A stretch of DNA of 64,000 nucleotides from Streptococcus mitis bv. 2 str. SK95 (GTDB lineage: Bacteria; Bacillota; Bacilli; Lactobacillales; Streptococcaceae), in contig NZ_AFUB01000033.1 in the NCBI RefSeq assembly GCF_000222705.1, forward strand, positions 30,796 to 94,795, read 5' to 3'. A program made the translations under genes and the position numbers. Positions 38,004 to 51,211 of this stretch are shown piece by piece. The first letter of the stretch is position 1, and the number at the start of each line of letters is the position of its first letter. The notes under the pieces are model-generated. The model was not told the DNA's origin and did no database searches. It saw only the letters and a program-made list of their open reading frames with translations.

Positions 38004-39491
38004 CTAGTCTGGCAAAATTCCAACCTGCTCAACAAAGCGCATAAAGGCTGCCTGTCCCTGCTCCGTTTGCTTGTAGACTCCGGCATCCTCAAGTACACGC
38101 GCAAAGATAGCACCCACAGAGTCCTTGACGATTTCAAGGGCTTTTTCTTTATCTGTTAGGTTTGGATGTTGGGCTTTGAGTTGGTTTGCCCACTCTTGAT
38201 GATAAGAGGCAACTGTAACCCCTTCTCCCACGAGGTAGCTGGCAACTTGCTCCACTTCTGCTTTCAAACGAGGTGGTAAGATTGCCAAGCCCATCACCTC
38301 GATCAAGCCGATATTTTCCTTCTTGATATGTTGGACATCCTTGTGGGGATGATAGATGCCGTCAGGATGCTCTAGAGAGGTTTGATTATCCCGCAATACC
38401 AAGTCCAACTCAAACTGACCGTCGCGTTTACGAGCAATCGGTGTGATGGTGTGATGCGGTGTCCCGTCTGTCTCTGCCAAAATCTGCACTGCAGGATCTG
38501 AATACTGGCGCCATTCCTGTAAAATCTTGTCAGCCAAGTTAATCAAATCTTCTTTGGAATCCGAAGTCAAACGTAGCACTGACATAGGCCACTTGACAAT
38601 CCCAGCCTTGACCTGCTCAAATCCAGTAAAATGAAATACCTTTTGCAAGGGAGCCAATTCCATAGGAAATACGTGACGGCCTCCCTGATAGTGATCATGG
38701 GTCAGTATAGACCCCCCCACTATCGGCAAGTCGGCATTTGAGCCCGCAAAATAGCCTGGAAACTGCTCTACGATAGCCAACAGGCGCTCAAAGCTCTGCC
38801 GACTAATCGCCATGGGACGATGCTGACCATCTAAGAAAATACAGTGTTCATTAAAATAAGCATAGGGCGAATACTGGAAGCCCCATTCCTGACCAGCTAT
38901 TTCAAAACGGATAATGCGGTGATTGCTACGAGCTGGATGGTTAATTCGACCATGATAGCCTTCGTTCTCTAGACAAAGCTGACACTGTGGGTAATTGCTA
39001 GCTTGAACCAACTTGGCCGCAGCTATTTCTTTTGGATCCTTTTCAGGTTTAGAGAGGTTGATGGTAATCTCAAGTTCTCCGTAGTCTGATGGAACACGAT
39101 AAGCAATATTCTTAGCAATGGCCTTGAGTTTGATGTAGTCGTTTTTCTGGCTAAGTTGGTAGAAAGCTGCTATTGCCTGTTCGGGAGATTGGGCATAGGT
39201 TGTCCAGAAGTCACGATTGACCTGACTTGGACAAGGGGTTACCAAGTCCATTAGTTCAGCACCAAGGATTTCACGCGCAGTCTGACTATCCTCAATCGTC
39301 TCTAATCGAACCGCTTCCTCGACTAGCTGGTCCTTGAGGTCAATCAAATCATCTAGATCCGTCTCAACTTCCAAAACACCTTCGCCCACTTGAGCCAAAA
39401 TACGATTGGTCAGGTAGATTCGATCCATTTCCTCAAATGAACTTTCAGTAATGACTTCTGTGATAAATGCATCTAGAACTCCCTGACTCAT
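38004..39491 (-). CDS. galT: Galactose-1-phosphate uridylyltransferase, Gram-positive type
   Basis: A 495-residue GalT of the Firmicutes family, distinct from the E. coli form. It exchanges UMP between UDP-glucose and galactose-1-phosphate in the Leloir pathway. The segments [14 protein letters not shown] and [16 protein letters not shown] carry the conserved His residues. AAGGAG precedes ATG 39491. It overlaps the upstream HAD gene by 4 bp, so the two are translationally coupled, and belongs to the galK operon. Confidence 0.95.
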   Translation of the reverse strand: MSQGVLDAFITEVITESSFEEMDRIYLTNRILAQVGEGVLEVETDLDDLIDLKDQLVEEAVRLETIEDSQTAREILGAELMDLVTPCPSQVNRDFWTTYAQSPEQAIAAFYQLSQKNDYIKLKAIAKNIAYRVPSDYGELEITINLSKPEKDPKEIAAAKLVQASNYPQCQLCLENEGYHGRINHPARSNHRIIRFEIAGQEWGFQYSPYAYFNEHCIFLDGQHRPMAISRQSFERLLAIVEQFPGYFAGSNADLPIVGGSILTHDHYQGGRHVFPMELAPLQKVFHFTGFEQVKAGIVKWPMSVLRLTSDSKEDLINLADKILQEWRQYSDPAVQILAETDGTPHHTITPIARKRDGQFELDLVLRDNQTSLEHPDGIYHPHKDVQHIKKENIGLIEVMGLAILPPRLKAEVEQVASYLVGEGVTVASYHQEWANQLKAQHPNLTDKEKALEIVKDSVGAIFARVLEDAGVYKQTEQGQAAFMRFVEQVGILPD

Positions 39492-40147
39492 TGATTCTCC
39501 TTCTTACTTTCTAAATAGTCTCTGACAGCATCTAAATCCTGAAAAACTTGTTCTGTTTTATTTAAGAAAGACTGTGCCGGCATTTTTAAGTCTGGAATAC
39601 AAATGACTGGTATCCCAGCTCTATACGCTGCTTCAATCCCTGCTTCACTATCCTCTAGTACTAAGCAATTCTCTGGTAAAACATTCAAATCACTGCAGGC
39701 CTTTAAAAATATATCAGGGTAAGGTTTGCTTCGCTTTACATCTTTTGCAAAAACTAGATGGTCAAATAGGGATAGTATACCATTGCTATCCAATATCATT
39801 CTAGCTCGAGATTCAACACTTGAAGTTGCTAGAGCGATTGGAATACCTTCTCTTTGCAAAAAAGCAAGCAAATTATTAGCACCTTTTTTTAAATTTACAC
39901 CTTTGGCTAATATTCGAGCTTCCAGTTCATAAACTTTTTCTAAGGTTTGGTCAAAGTTCCAAGGTAAATCATAGGTATCCAAAAATCGTTGAACATTCTC
40001 CTCTTCCCTATGTCCACTGTATTCTCTAGAATATGTTTCTTCTGTGAAAGGAATTCCAAAATCTTCAAGCAATTCTTGATAAACTTTTAGAGAAATGATC
40101 TCAGTATCAGCTAATAAGCCATCTAAATCAAATATTACAGCTTCCAT
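39488..40147 (-). CDS. HAD-superfamily phosphatase/phosphomutase-like protein
   Basis: 219 residues. [11 protein letters not shown] at residues 6-16 is motif I, LATSS (near 105) motif [10 protein letters not shown] (near 140) motif III and [11 protein letters not shown] (near 160) motif IV. It belongs to the beta-phosphoglucomutase-like branch. AGGAG precedes ATG 40147. It sits between galK (11 bp) and galT (4-bp overlap), so it likely acts on a sugar phosphate in galactose use. In the pneumococcal gal operon that I recall, galK and galT are adjacent, so this gene may be an addition. Confidence 0.85.
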   Translation of the reverse strand: MEAVIFDLDGLLADTEIISLKVYQELLEDFGIPFTEETYSREYSGHREEENVQRFLDTYDLPWNFDQTLEKVYELEARILAKGVNLKKGANNLLAFLQREGIPIALATSSVESRARMILDSNGILSLFDHLVFAKDVKRSKPYPDIFLKACSDLNVLPENCLVLEDSEAGIEAAYRAGIPVICIPDLKMPAQSFLNKTEQVFQDLDAVRDYLESKKENQ

Positions 40148-40158
40148 TTACTTCTCTC

Positions 40159-41337
40159 CTAGTCTAAAACTCGACTGCCACCTGCAACTTCAGCGATATA
40201 GAAGCTTGGAGCATATCCAACGACTTCCTCGTAGCGTTTGCCTACAGCTTCTTTAAAGCCCTCAACGGCATCTTTTTGCACCAAGGCAATGGCACAGCCA
40301 CCAAAACCTGCCCCTGTCATACGAGCACCGAGAACACCTTCTTGTGCCCAAGCTGTGTGAACAAGTGTGTCCAATTCCAAGCCAGTCACTTCATAGTCAT
40401 GCTCAAGAGAAACGTGAGATGCATTCATCAAGCGACCAAATGTTTCCAAATCACCTGCTTGAAGAGCTGTTTGAGCTTTAAGAGTACGTTGGTTTTCAAG
40501 CACAGCATGGCGAGCACGTTTCAAACGATTTTCGTCTTTAATCAGGTAGCTGTATTGATCAAAGGCCCACTCATCCAATTCACCCAAGGTCTGAATATCC
40601 AAGGCAACTTGCAATTCTTCTACTGCTTTTTCACACTCGGCACGACGTTCGTTGTATTTAGAGTCCGCCAATTCACGGCGTTTATTGGTATTCATAATAA
40701 CAACGACATTGTCTTTTAAATCAAGTGGCACCAAGTCGTATTCTAGAGTATTGGTATCTAAGTAAATAGCACGTTGGTCAGCTCCCATACCAATAGCAAA
40801 CTGGTCCATGATGCCTGAGTTGACTCCGATAAAGTTGTTTTCTGTTTGTTTTCCGATTTTAACCAAATCCAAACGGTCTAGTTTTAAATCAAAGAGATGC
40901 TCTGCCACGACTCCTGTCAAGAGTTCCAAGGATGCTGAAGAAGACAAGCCAGAACCATTTGGGATATTCCCATAAACATAAAAATCAAAACCTTTGTCAA
41001 TGACATGGCCTGCTTCTTGCAAGAAATGAAGAACCCCTTTTGGATAGTTGGTCCAGTTGTGATCTTTTTCAAACTTGAGGTCAGCAAGAGGAACTTCGAT
41101 GATACCCTTGTCCTCAAAGTTGGCTGAGTAGAAACGTAAAACTTGGTCGTCACGCTTGCGAGCTGCCCCGTATGTCCCCAAGGAAATAGCTGCTGGGAAA
41201 ACGTGCCCACCGTTGTAGTCTGTGTGCTCACCAATCAAGTTGATACGGCCTGGTGAAAAGAAAGTTTGGTCTGCTTCTTGACCAAAAACGGCAAAAAAGT
41301 CTTTGCGAAGGGCTTCAGCAGTAAGATGTTGTGTCAT
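40159..41337 (-). CDS. galK: Galactokinase
   Basis: A 392-residue GHMP kinase that phosphorylates galactose at C1. The signature [19 protein letters not shown] is near 28-46, the ATP motif [13 protein letters not shown] near 124-136, and the C-terminal [16 protein letters not shown] near 340. AAAGGAG precedes ATG 41337. It is the first gene of galK-HAD-galT and diverges from galR. The promoter and a cre-like site lie in the shared intergenic region. Confidence 0.97.
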   Translation of the reverse strand: MTQHLTAEALRKDFFAVFGQEADQTFFSPGRINLIGEHTDYNGGHVFPAAISLGTYGAARKRDDQVLRFYSANFEDKGIIEVPLADLKFEKDHNWTNYPKGVLHFLQEAGHVIDKGFDFYVYGNIPNGSGLSSSASLELLTGVVAEHLFDLKLDRLDLVKIGKQTENNFIGVNSGIMDQFAIGMGADQRAIYLDTNTLEYDLVPLDLKDNVVVIMNTNKRRELADSKYNERRAECEKAVEELQVALDIQTLGELDEWAFDQYSYLIKDENRLKRARHAVLENQRTLKAQTALQAGDLETFGRLMNASHVSLEHDYEVTGLELDTLVHTAWAQEGVLGARMTGAGFGGCAIALVQKDAVEGFKEAVGKRYEEVVGYAPSFYIAEVAGGSRVLD

Positions 41338-41358
41338 ATGAATTCTCCTTTGACTGTC

Positions 41359-41390
41359 CGTTAAGTCGCCTTAACGTGTAATCGTTTTCT
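41359..41390 (-). promoter_or_regulatory. Cre-like site and hairpin in the galK leader
   Basis: AGAAAACGATTACA (41390-41377, minus strand) matches 13 of 14 positions of the CcpA consensus TGNAANCGNTNNCA. Beside it, CGTTAAG and CTTAACG (41359-41376) form a perfect 7-bp hairpin just before the ribosome binding site. Confidence 0.65.
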
Positions 41391-41393
41391 TCT

Positions 41394-41460
41394 ATTGTAT
41401 CCAAGGCTTTTACCAAGGTCAATCCTTTTTACTAAAGTTTTACTAAACAATCGGTAAAAA
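41394..41460 (-). promoter_or_regulatory. galK promoter and probable GalR operators
   Basis: On the minus strand TTGACC (41422-41417), 17 bases, TACAAT (41399-41394) form the galK promoter. Just upstream, the plus strand has TTTTTACTAAAG and TTTTACTAAAC as a direct repeat and then GGTAAAA in inverted orientation. They also lie close to the galR promoter, so GalR could control both directions. Confidence 0.65.
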
Positions 41461-41474
41461 GAAGAAAAATATGA

Positions 41475-42505
<1,031 letters not shown>

Positions 42506-42506
<1 letters not shown>

Positions 42507-42545
42507 AAAAAGTGAATAAAGAAATATTCCTTTATCCACCTTTTT
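42506..42545. terminator. Bidirectional terminator between galR and the ABC transporter
   Basis: AAAAAGTGAATAAAG and CTTTATCCACCTTTTT pair with two mismatches around an eight-base loop, with A/T runs at both ends. Confidence 0.8.
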
Positions 42546-42557
42546 GGGATTTAATTG

Positions 42558-45083
42558 TTATTCGCTACGAAGCGATTCGACTGGGTCTTTCTTAGCAGCG
42601 ATGCGTGAAGGGATTAGACCGGCTAACATGGTGAGGACAATCGAAATACCGATAAGGATTAGAGCTACTTCTATTGGTAATTGCGCTACATTTCCCACAT
42701 TTGTCATTTTCGCAACAATCGCATTGATTGGGAATGTCGCAAGAAAGGTAATCGCGATACCGAGCACCCCAGAGATAAATCCTTCGATGGCTGTTTCAGC
42801 AGTGAAGATACGACGAATATCTTTCTTCGAAGCCCCCATTGCACGTAGGATTCCGATTTCTTTTGTACGTTCGAGAACTGAAATGTACGTGATAATCGAA
42901 ATCATTATAGAAGATACAATGAGTGAGATGGCCACAAAGCCAACGAGTACTGTTGTCACTACGCCAACCAATGTCGTAATTGAAGACATGATAGTTTGGA
43001 TATCATCTGAATAAGCGAGTACCTTATCGTCTTCTCCAGCTTCTTTTTTCGCTGTGTTATAGGCGTTTATGAACTCTTTTAAGTCTTGTTTTTGTTGGAA
43101 CGAAGAGGTGTAGAGCTCAATGGCAGCTGGTTTGGATTTGTTGATGACGCCCATTTTTGCGAGGTTTTCCTCGTAAGTTGAAGCCGAATTGTCGTTATAT
43201 TGTTGGATATACTGCGCCTGTTCTTCAGGCGTCATTTTAGCCAACTGAATTTTTTCTTCTTCGGTTAAATTCTCCGAGCTGAATGGTTTAGGATCTTTGG
43301 CAAAGTCTTTACCCGTAAATACATTTAGATTTTGATTGGCTTCCTGTTCCTTAACGATATCACTATTTTGAATGTGTTCGGAAGTGTAATCAATAAGGGC
43401 GCTTGTGTAGGCGATTCCTCCTGAAGGAGCATTCACGCCTGAACTTGTGCCTTCTTTTTGGCGAAGGACACCCACAATTTTAAGTTGGAGCCCATTCTCG
43501 ATTTGAGTTTTCATATAAGAAGCATTATCAATCTTATTGACCCATAAGTTATTTTCTTTCACAAAGCGCTTTGTATTGACAACTGCTTTGAAAGTTTTTC
43601 CGATAAAATCACTATATTGATACGTTTGAGAAGAGAGTTCGTCGAGCTTCTTCGTATCGTTCAATTCACTAGGTTCTTTGATACGTAAACTATAGAGCAA
43701 CAAATCGCTAATTTGATTGTTTTCATCTACGATAAGGACGACCTCGGACTTGTCTTGTGGGAAGCGTCCTTCCAACACGTCGTACTTGCTTTCTAGCATT
43801 GAAGAATCACTAGAAAGTTCACTCCAGTAGTTGAGGTTTTGTAAGTATCCCTTCATCGTTTGGTTCGCTGTTTCTACTTCATCAGCTAAGGTTGAAGGCA
43901 GAATACTTTTGGGTCCGTTGGAAGTATCACTTGCATAGATAAACGGTTGTAAATTGTATCGGTAACGAATGTCTTTTGTGAGAGATTCAACCTTCGAAGC
44001 GTGTTCCTCCAAGTAAGTCTTGAAGGAAGCTAGGTCGTTCTTTCCGATTTGTTTTTTCAATAAATTCGTTAAAACCGTATTGATACCGAGCTCATGATTA
44101 TCCTTGTAAGGCTTCTCGCTCAAATCTGGAGAGGTCGCCAACAAGTTGCTCTGGTTCTGCTCGCTAATCGTCAGTGGGAGAGAGACGAGAGTATCTTCCT
44201 GCACCTTTTTAACGTAGTCACTCACACCATTGGAAAGGGCTAAAATAAGAGCAATCCCGATAATCCCGATAGAACCCGCAAAAGCTGTTAGTAAGGTACG
44301 ACCTTTCTTCGTCAATAGGTTATTAAAGGAAAGTACAAGGGCGGTTATAAAGCTCATCTTCGTCTTCGTGAACTGGATGTCGACTTGCTTTGTCTCCTCT
44401 GTTGGTTCGCAAGGGTTTGAGTCGCTCAAGATGTTTCCATCTAATACTTGTACGATACGTGTGGAGTACTTCTGTGCCAGCTCTGGGTTATGCGTCACCA
44501 TGATAACCAAACGTTCCTTGGCGATGTCTTTTAATAAATCCATGATTTGAACAGAAGTCTCAGAATCGAGCGCTCCTGTCGGTTCGTCGGCTAAAACGAC
44601 TTTTGGATCATTAACAAGAGCACGCGCAATCGCGATTCGTTGCATTTGTCCCCCAGACATTTGACTTGGTTTCTTATATAAATGATCTTTTAGGCCTACG
44701 CGTTCGAGCACTTCGATAGCACGTTTCTTACGTTCTGCTTTTGAAACGCCCGAAAGAGTCATTGCAATTTCTACGTTAGAGAGTGCAGTTTGGTGCCCGA
44801 TGAGATTATAAGACTGAAAGACGAAACCGATGGTGTGGTTTCTGTAGCTATCCCAATCGCGGTCTTTAAATTGCTTTGTTGATTTTCCTTGGATGAGTAA
44901 ATCACCAGATGTATATTGATCGAGTCCCCCGATGATATTTAATAGGGTGGTTTTCCCAGAACCCGATTGCCCGAGAATGGAGACAAACTCACTCTCACGG
45001 AAGCGAATCGAAATATCCTTTAGCGCGTGGAACTCTTGATTGCCCGTATGATAGACTTTTGAAATGTGCTGTAGCTGTAACAT
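42558..45083 (-). CDS. Fused ABC transporter (MacB-like ATPase plus FtsX-like permease)
   Basis: 841 residues in one chain. The N-terminal ATPase has GQSGSGKTT (residues 37-45), the signature MSGGQMQRIAIARAL, Walker B VVLADEPTGALD and the switch His in VTHNPEL. A membrane segment follows near 250-285, then an extracytoplasmic domain of about 430 residues, then three membrane segments (about 715-835). This topology is that of MacB-type mechanotransmission transporters, which export peptides or drive envelope processes. Substrate is unknown. It lies alone between gal and czcD. In pneumococci I recall other genes here (an alcohol dehydrogenase and a MerR gene), so it may be an acquired replacement. 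Confidence 0.88.
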   Translation of the reverse strand: MLQLQHISKVYHTGNQEFHALKDISIRFRESEFVSILGQSGSGKTTLLNIIGGLDQYTSGDLLIQGKSTKQFKDRDWDSYRNHTIGFVFQSYNLIGHQTALSNVEIAMTLSGVSKAERKKRAIEVLERVGLKDHLYKKPSQMSGGQMQRIAIARALVNDPKVVLADEPTGALDSETSVQIMDLLKDIAKERLVIMVTHNPELAQKYSTRIVQVLDGNILSDSNPCEPTEETKQVDIQFTKTKMSFITALVLSFNNLLTKKGRTLLTAFAGSIGIIGIALILALSNGVSDYVKKVQEDTLVSLPLTISEQNQSNLLATSPDLSEKPYKDNHELGINTVLTNLLKKQIGKNDLASFKTYLEEHASKVESLTKDIRYRYNLQPFIYASDTSNGPKSILPSTLADEVETANQTMKGYLQNLNYWSELSSDSSMLESKYDVLEGRFPQDKSEVVLIVDENNQISDLLLYSLRIKEPSELNDTKKLDELSSQTYQYSDFIGKTFKAVVNTKRFVKENNLWVNKIDNASYMKTQIENGLQLKIVGVLRQKEGTSSGVNAPSGGIAYTSALIDYTSEHIQNSDIVKEQEANQNLNVFTGKDFAKDPKPFSSENLTEEEKIQLAKMTPEEQAQYIQQYNDNSASTYEENLAKMGVINKSKPAAIELYTSSFQQKQDLKEFINAYNTAKKEAGEDDKVLAYSDDIQTIMSSITTLVGVVTTVLVGFVAISLIVSSIMISIITYISVLERTKEIGILRAMGASKKDIRRIFTAETAIEGFISGVLGIAITFLATFPINAIVAKMTNVGNVAQLPIEVALILIGISIVLTMLAGLIPSRIAAKKDPVESLRSE

Positions 45084-45192
45084 CGCCTATCCCCTTTCAG
45101 TGATATATGTAGTCTATCACAATTTCATACTGGAGTAAATATGTTACATTTACAATTCATCAAAAATAATCAACAAATGGAAAATCGACTTC

Positions 45193-46092
45193 TTATGAAT
45201 GATGATGTCCATGACTTTGACCTACTTCCAACTCCTCAATTTTTCGCTTATGGGCTCGGTGACTTGCTAGGTTTGCATCAACTTCAATGGTAACATTTTG
45301 AAAGCCATAATCTTTGAGTAAATTACGAATGGATTCTTTACAATACTCTATATGTTCAATCTCTTCTAGACAAACATGAACAATGGCATTTTTTTCTAAA
45401 CCATCCATAGACCAAATACTGAGTTGATTAACACTTTTAACATTAACTAGCGCTGCTAACTCTTTCTCTAGCTCGGCGGTCTCGATCCCTTCAGGCACAG
45501 CATCTAAGAAAATCTTAAGTGTTGACCAAAAACGAGGAATGGCCTTTGTTAGAATGAAGATGGAGATGACAAGCGATAAGAGCGGATCAAGGATATACCA
45601 ATCTGTAAATCGGAGGATAATCGCCATTAGAATGACAGCCAACCAACCAAGAGTATCTTCCAAAAAATGCAGACTCAGAATTGACTCGTTCTTTGTCTTT
45701 CCCTTACGAACTACTAGACTAGCTATCACATTGATACTTACTGCAATGATTCCTAGCCAGAGGACGCCTTCCTCATTGACAGGTTGCGGGTCAACTATCT
45801 TTGTGATATTTTCCAATATCACTAGGACAGACCCTATCATAAGAATCACAGCCGTTAGGATGGCCCCTAAAAGACTGAAACGCTTGTAACCCAAGGTGTA
45901 CTGCCCGTCTTCTTCTCGGTTTGAGATTGTTTCTAAAAGGGCTGATATGCCAATGGCTATAGCATCTCCCAAGTCATGAACAGAATCAGCAAGAACAGCA
46001 CTCGAACCAAAGATTCCTCCTGCAATAAACTCAACAATAGCATAGCTTAAATTTAAGAAAAAAGCTAACCAGATTGATGTTTTAGAACTCAT
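45193..46092 (-). CDS. czcD: Zinc efflux protein CzcD (cation diffusion facilitator)
   Basis: A 299-residue CDF transporter with six membrane segments. Zinc-site motifs are HDLGD in the second segment and HFLED in the fifth, both HxxxD. The cytoplasmic C-terminal domain ends in a His-rich tail (GQSHGHHHS). It exports zinc in exchange for protons. AAAGGAGGG precedes ATG 46092. It diverges from a TetR-type gene, as czcD does from sczA in pneumococci. Confidence 0.92.
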   Translation of the reverse strand: MSSKTSIWLAFFLNLSYAIVEFIAGGIFGSSAVLADSVHDLGDAIAIGISALLETISNREEDGQYTLGYKRFSLLGAILTAVILMIGSVLVILENITKIVDPQPVNEEGVLWLGIIAVSINVIASLVVRKGKTKNESILSLHFLEDTLGWLAVILMAIILRFTDWYILDPLLSLVISIFILTKAIPRFWSTLKIFLDAVPEGIETAELEKELAALVNVKSVNQLSIWSMDGLEKNAIVHVCLEEIEHIEYCKESIRNLLKDYGFQNVTIEVDANLASHRAHKRKIEELEVGQSHGHHHS

Positions 46093-46191
46093 TTCTCTCC
46101 CTCCTTTGGTATAATGGGTATATACATACTTCTTTCATTTGTATTATCTAATAAAATCCAAAGAAAGGATAGAAGCAAACGGTCAGTCTTA

Positions 46192-46203
46192 TTCAGTTCT
46201 GAA
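46192..46203. promoter_or_regulatory. Short dyad between czcD and the TetR gene
   Basis: TTCAG and CTGAA flank two bases, and TGAACAG follows. It may be a half or full operator for the TetR regulator. It lies in the ambiguous start region of that gene, so the call is tentative. Confidence 0.3.
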
Positions 46204-46224
46204 CAGTTTGTCTCAAGTGTCTAT

Positions 46225-46779
46225 ATGCTAAAAAGAGATCGTCGAGTCAACAAGACAAAAAAAGCCATCTATCAAGCTTTTTTACAACTTTTGAACGACA
46301 AGGGCTATGATGCTACTACTGTCCAAGATATCATTGACTTGGCAGATGTTGGGCGCTCGACCTTTTACTGTCACTATGAGAGCAAGGAACTGCTTTTAGA
46401 TGAACTCTGTCGCTACCTCTTTCATCATCTCTTTGAAAGGGACGAACACTTAACTACAGAAGACTACCTCGCACATATCTTTTTACATTTTCAAAAAAAC
46501 CAGGACCATGTCACCAGTCTTCTTTTTTCAAAAAATGACTACTTTCTCCGCCAACTACACAGGGAACTTGAACACCATGTTTACCCCATGGTAGCGGAGG
46601 ATTTGCAAGAGGCCTATCCGAACATACCAGCCTCCTACCTCAAACATTTTGTAGTAACCAATTTTATCGAAACACTGACCTGGTGGCTAAAAAAAGGAAA
46701 ATCTTATACAGAAGACCAAGTAGTGAGATTTTACTTAGATGTGATTGAGATGACTTCTACAAAATCACTTGATATCTAA
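46225..46779 (+). CDS. sczA: TetR-family regulator, probably SczA
   Basis: About 184 residues from ATG 46225 (MLKRDRRVNKTKK). The helix-turn-helix TTVQDIIDLADVGRSTFYCHY is at residues 30-50, and a C-terminal ligand domain follows. A frame extension to ATG 46114 exists, but that ATG overlaps a TATAAT box, so it is unlikely. The 46225 start lacks a strong ribosome site, which leaves some doubt. SczA is the zinc-dependent activator of czcD in pneumococci and is encoded divergently from it, as here. His and Cys residues in the body (YCHYESKE, HHLFERDEH) could bind metal. A membrane gene follows 26 bp later. Confidence 0.75.
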   Translation: MLKRDRRVNKTKKAIYQAFLQLLNDKGYDATTVQDIIDLADVGRSTFYCHYESKELLLDELCRYLFHHLFERDEHLTTEDYLAHIFLHFQKNQDHVTSLLFSKNDYFLRQLHRELEHHVYPMVAEDLQEAYPNIPASYLKHFVVTNFIETLTWWLKKGKSYTEDQVVRFYLDVIEMTSTKSLDI

Positions 46780-46805
46780 TCCTGTTACGAAGAAAGGAAT
46801 CAACC

Positions 46806-47138
46806 ATGTTAACTTCTATTATCCTAGGAATTCTGACAATTGTACTAGCTCTCGGTTTTTCACTTCTCCATCTCGCAGCTGCTTTCGCAGCCATGAAAGA
46901 AAAAAACTACTGTCAAGGGAACATGTGTATCTTGGTAGGGAGCTGTCTCACCTCACTAGCTCTTGCTATCTTTTTCTTTATCCCGCTTGCAACTGTCGTC
47001 TTATGGATAGTGGGCTCTAGCATCATCTGCTACGGTGCTTACTGGAATGGGCAACAGCAAGAAAGTCAACATATATCGCACCACATTATAAGGGGCACAC
47101 TAGCGGCTTTGATTGCGCTCTTGTTTATCTTACTCTAA
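46806..47138 (+). CDS. Small hypothetical membrane protein
   Basis: 110 residues with about four membrane segments separated by very short loops. The family is not recognised. GAAAGGA precedes ATG 46806. It is 26 bp after the TetR gene and ends in a strong terminator, so it is probably in the same transcript. A link to metal homeostasis is inferred from location only. Confidence 0.65.
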   Translation: MLTSIILGILTIVLALGFSLLHLAAAFAAMKEKNYCQGNMCILVGSCLTSLALAIFFFIPLATVVLWIVGSSIICYGAYWNGQQQESQHISHHIIRGTLAALIALLFILL

Positions 47139-47143
47139 CATTA

Positions 47144-47180
47144 AAAATCCCATCTCGAATTATAGACGAGATGGGATTTT
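47144..47180. terminator. Bidirectional terminator
   Basis: AAAATCCCATCTCG and CGAGATGGGATTTT form perfect 14-bp arms with a nine-base loop. It separates the plus-strand membrane gene from the minus-strand proWX gene. Confidence 0.92.
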
Positions 47181-47228
47181 GTCTGTTGAAGAAAGTGGCT
47201 AGTGGCTGCTCCTGACTTTCCTCTCTTT

Positions 47229-49466
<2,238 letters not shown>

Positions 49467-49470
<4 letters not shown>

Positions 49471-50429
49471 AGATTTCCCTCATTTTTTATAATAACTTTA
49501 CCAAAAGACTGACTACTTTCCAGATAAGCATGCGCGTCCTGGATTTGTTCAATAGAAAATACTTTTTCAGGTCGTACATCTACCCGATAACGCTCCACAA
49601 AGTCCACCAAAGCTTGAAGCTTGTCTTGAGACACATTACCAGAAGCAAAGGTTGTCAAGTAGAGATTGCGGTAAAGCATTTCGATCGGGTCAAAGTCTGG
49701 AATAGTCCATTGACCGCCCAGCAAGCCACAAGAACAGATGATACCACAATCTGCCGTCCGAGCAAATGTATTAAGAATAGCACTCGGACCGACAAGATCC
49801 AAGACCTTGTCAAACTGCTCTTCCATTTGCAAGACACCATCCTTGTCCAAAATCACCTGGTCAAATCCTGCCTCTTTTAGTTGCTCTTCCTTGCCCAGAC
49901 TACGACTACTTCCCGCCAGATAGGCTTTTGGAAATTGCCCTTTGAGAAGCTTTGCAAAAGCAATCCCAACACCACTAGTCGCCGCTCGAACCAGAACTCG
50001 ATCTCCCTCCTCAATCTTGAGATTGAGATAAGAGCCAAATGCTGTGTAGTAGGTTTCAGGCAGTGCGATTAAACTTTCCAAAGCAAGCTTTGTCCTCACA
50101 GGATAAACCTGTTCATCTGGTAGCAAAACATACTCAGCATAACCACCATCAAAAGCACGCCCCATTTCTCCCATGATGGAGATGACTTGCTGCCCAACCT
50201 GCAAATCGGGACGATTGGTCTCCTCTACAAGTCCCACACATTCAATGCCTAAAATCCGTGGAAATTGAACGGACGGCGATAGTCCTTGACGAGTAAAAAT
50301 CTCGCTATGGTTGATTCCAAATCCTTGCACCTTGACCAAGGTCCAACCTTCTTTAACAGTCGGTTTTGGAACTTCCACAACCTGCAGAACTTCTGGTCCT
50401 CCAGCTTCCTTGACAAGCACAGCTTTCAT
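49467..50429 (-). CDS. Zinc-type alcohol dehydrogenase/quinone oxidoreductase family protein
   Basis: 320 residues of the medium-chain dehydrogenase superfamily. The N-terminal GroES-like fold (GWTLVKVQGFGINHSEIFTRQG, then LGIECVGLVEE) is followed by a Rossmann domain (RAATSGVGIAFAKLL). The zinc-ligand Cys pattern of true alcohol dehydrogenases is not present, so it fits the NADPH quinone reductase branch. AAAAGGAG precedes ATG 50429. It overlaps proV by 4 bp and lies 14 bp after the SnoaL-like gene. Confidence 0.85.
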
Positions 50430-50443
50430 CTTAGTATCTCCTT

Positions 50444-51208
50444 TTAAAACTTCCCTCGGTTGATCAAGTCTTCTACCTTAGGCATGACTTCTTTATTGTC
50501 CCAATGCTCCACAATCAAGCCGTTCTCCAAACGGAAGATGTCATACTGAGCATAGGCAACCACATCAATCTGAGTCTGACCGTAGCTAACCACATAGTTT
50601 CCTTGTCCCAAAAGCTGGAAAACAAAGTCAAAAGTAACACCATGGTCAGCCACATAGTTTTTATAAGCAGCACTTCCTTGTCCAATCTCATGATTATGCT
50701 GAATCAAATAGTCCGCCACATAATCACTCCATTGCTCTAGCTCCCCGTTTTGGAAAATTTCTGTCAAGAAACGGCGAACAGTTTTTTTATTTTCTGCTGT
50801 CTTGTCCAAATCCGTAATTTCAAAATCACCAAAAATCTGATCTAACTGTTCATTTTCTGGAGTGCGATAGTAATCAATGACATCCCAATGCTCCACGATA
50901 CGTCCATTCTCATCCGCACGGAAAGTATCCGTTGTCACCCATTGCGCTTCCCCACCATTCAGATATTGATGAACATGAACAAAGACTAGATTGCCATCCT
51001 CAATAGTGCGAACAATTTTCATCTCACGCTCTGGATGACGCTCGAAGAAATTTGCAAAGAAGGCTGCAAACCCTTCTTTCCCATCAGGCACACCTGTCGA
51101 GTGTTGGATATAAGTATCTCCTACAGACTGGGCTTGAGCCTCAGCAACTCGTCCGTCTTGAATGGCGTGAATATATAGATTTTGCGCATTTTCAACTTGT
51201 TTTGACAT
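50444..51208 (-). CDS. Double SnoaL-like domain protein
   Basis: 254 residues made of two similar NTF2/SnoaL-type domains. Each half carries YIQHSTGVPDG or YLIQHNHEIGQG, and each ends in IVEHWDVID or IVEHWDNKE. The duplication is clear from sequence. Such folds serve as small enzymes or binding proteins, and no function is known for this one. It lies between marR (3 bp) and the dehydrogenase (14 bp), so it is part of the choline operon transcript. The link to choline is by operon only. Confidence 0.82.
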   Translation of the reverse strand: MSKQVENAQNLYIHAIQDGRVAEAQAQSVGDTYIQHSTGVPDGKEGFAAFFANFFERHPEREMKIVRTIEDGNLVFVHVHQYLNGGEAQWVTTDTFRADENGRIVEHWDVIDYYRTPENEQLDQIFGDFEITDLDKTAENKKTVRRFLTEIFQNGELEQWSDYVADYLIQHNHEIGQGSAAYKNYVADHGVTFDFVFQLLGQGNYVVSYGQTQIDVVAYAQYDIFRLENGLIVEHWDNKEVMPKVEDLINRGKF

Positions 51209-51211
51209 ATT

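Noticed and set aside
38004-41337. E. coli-type galT or a separate galE in the operon
   Set aside because: The GalT belongs to the Gram-positive family, and there is no epimerase gene between 38 and 42 kb.
42558-45083. Bacteriocin immunity/export system
   Set aside because: The fused MacB-like transporter has no small precursor gene with a double-glycine leader and no two-component system beside it, so a bacteriocin role is not supported.
46114-46224. N-terminal extension of the TetR regulator to ATG 46114
   Set aside because: That ATG overlaps a TATAAT box and has no ribosome site, and the extension does not match TetR proteins.
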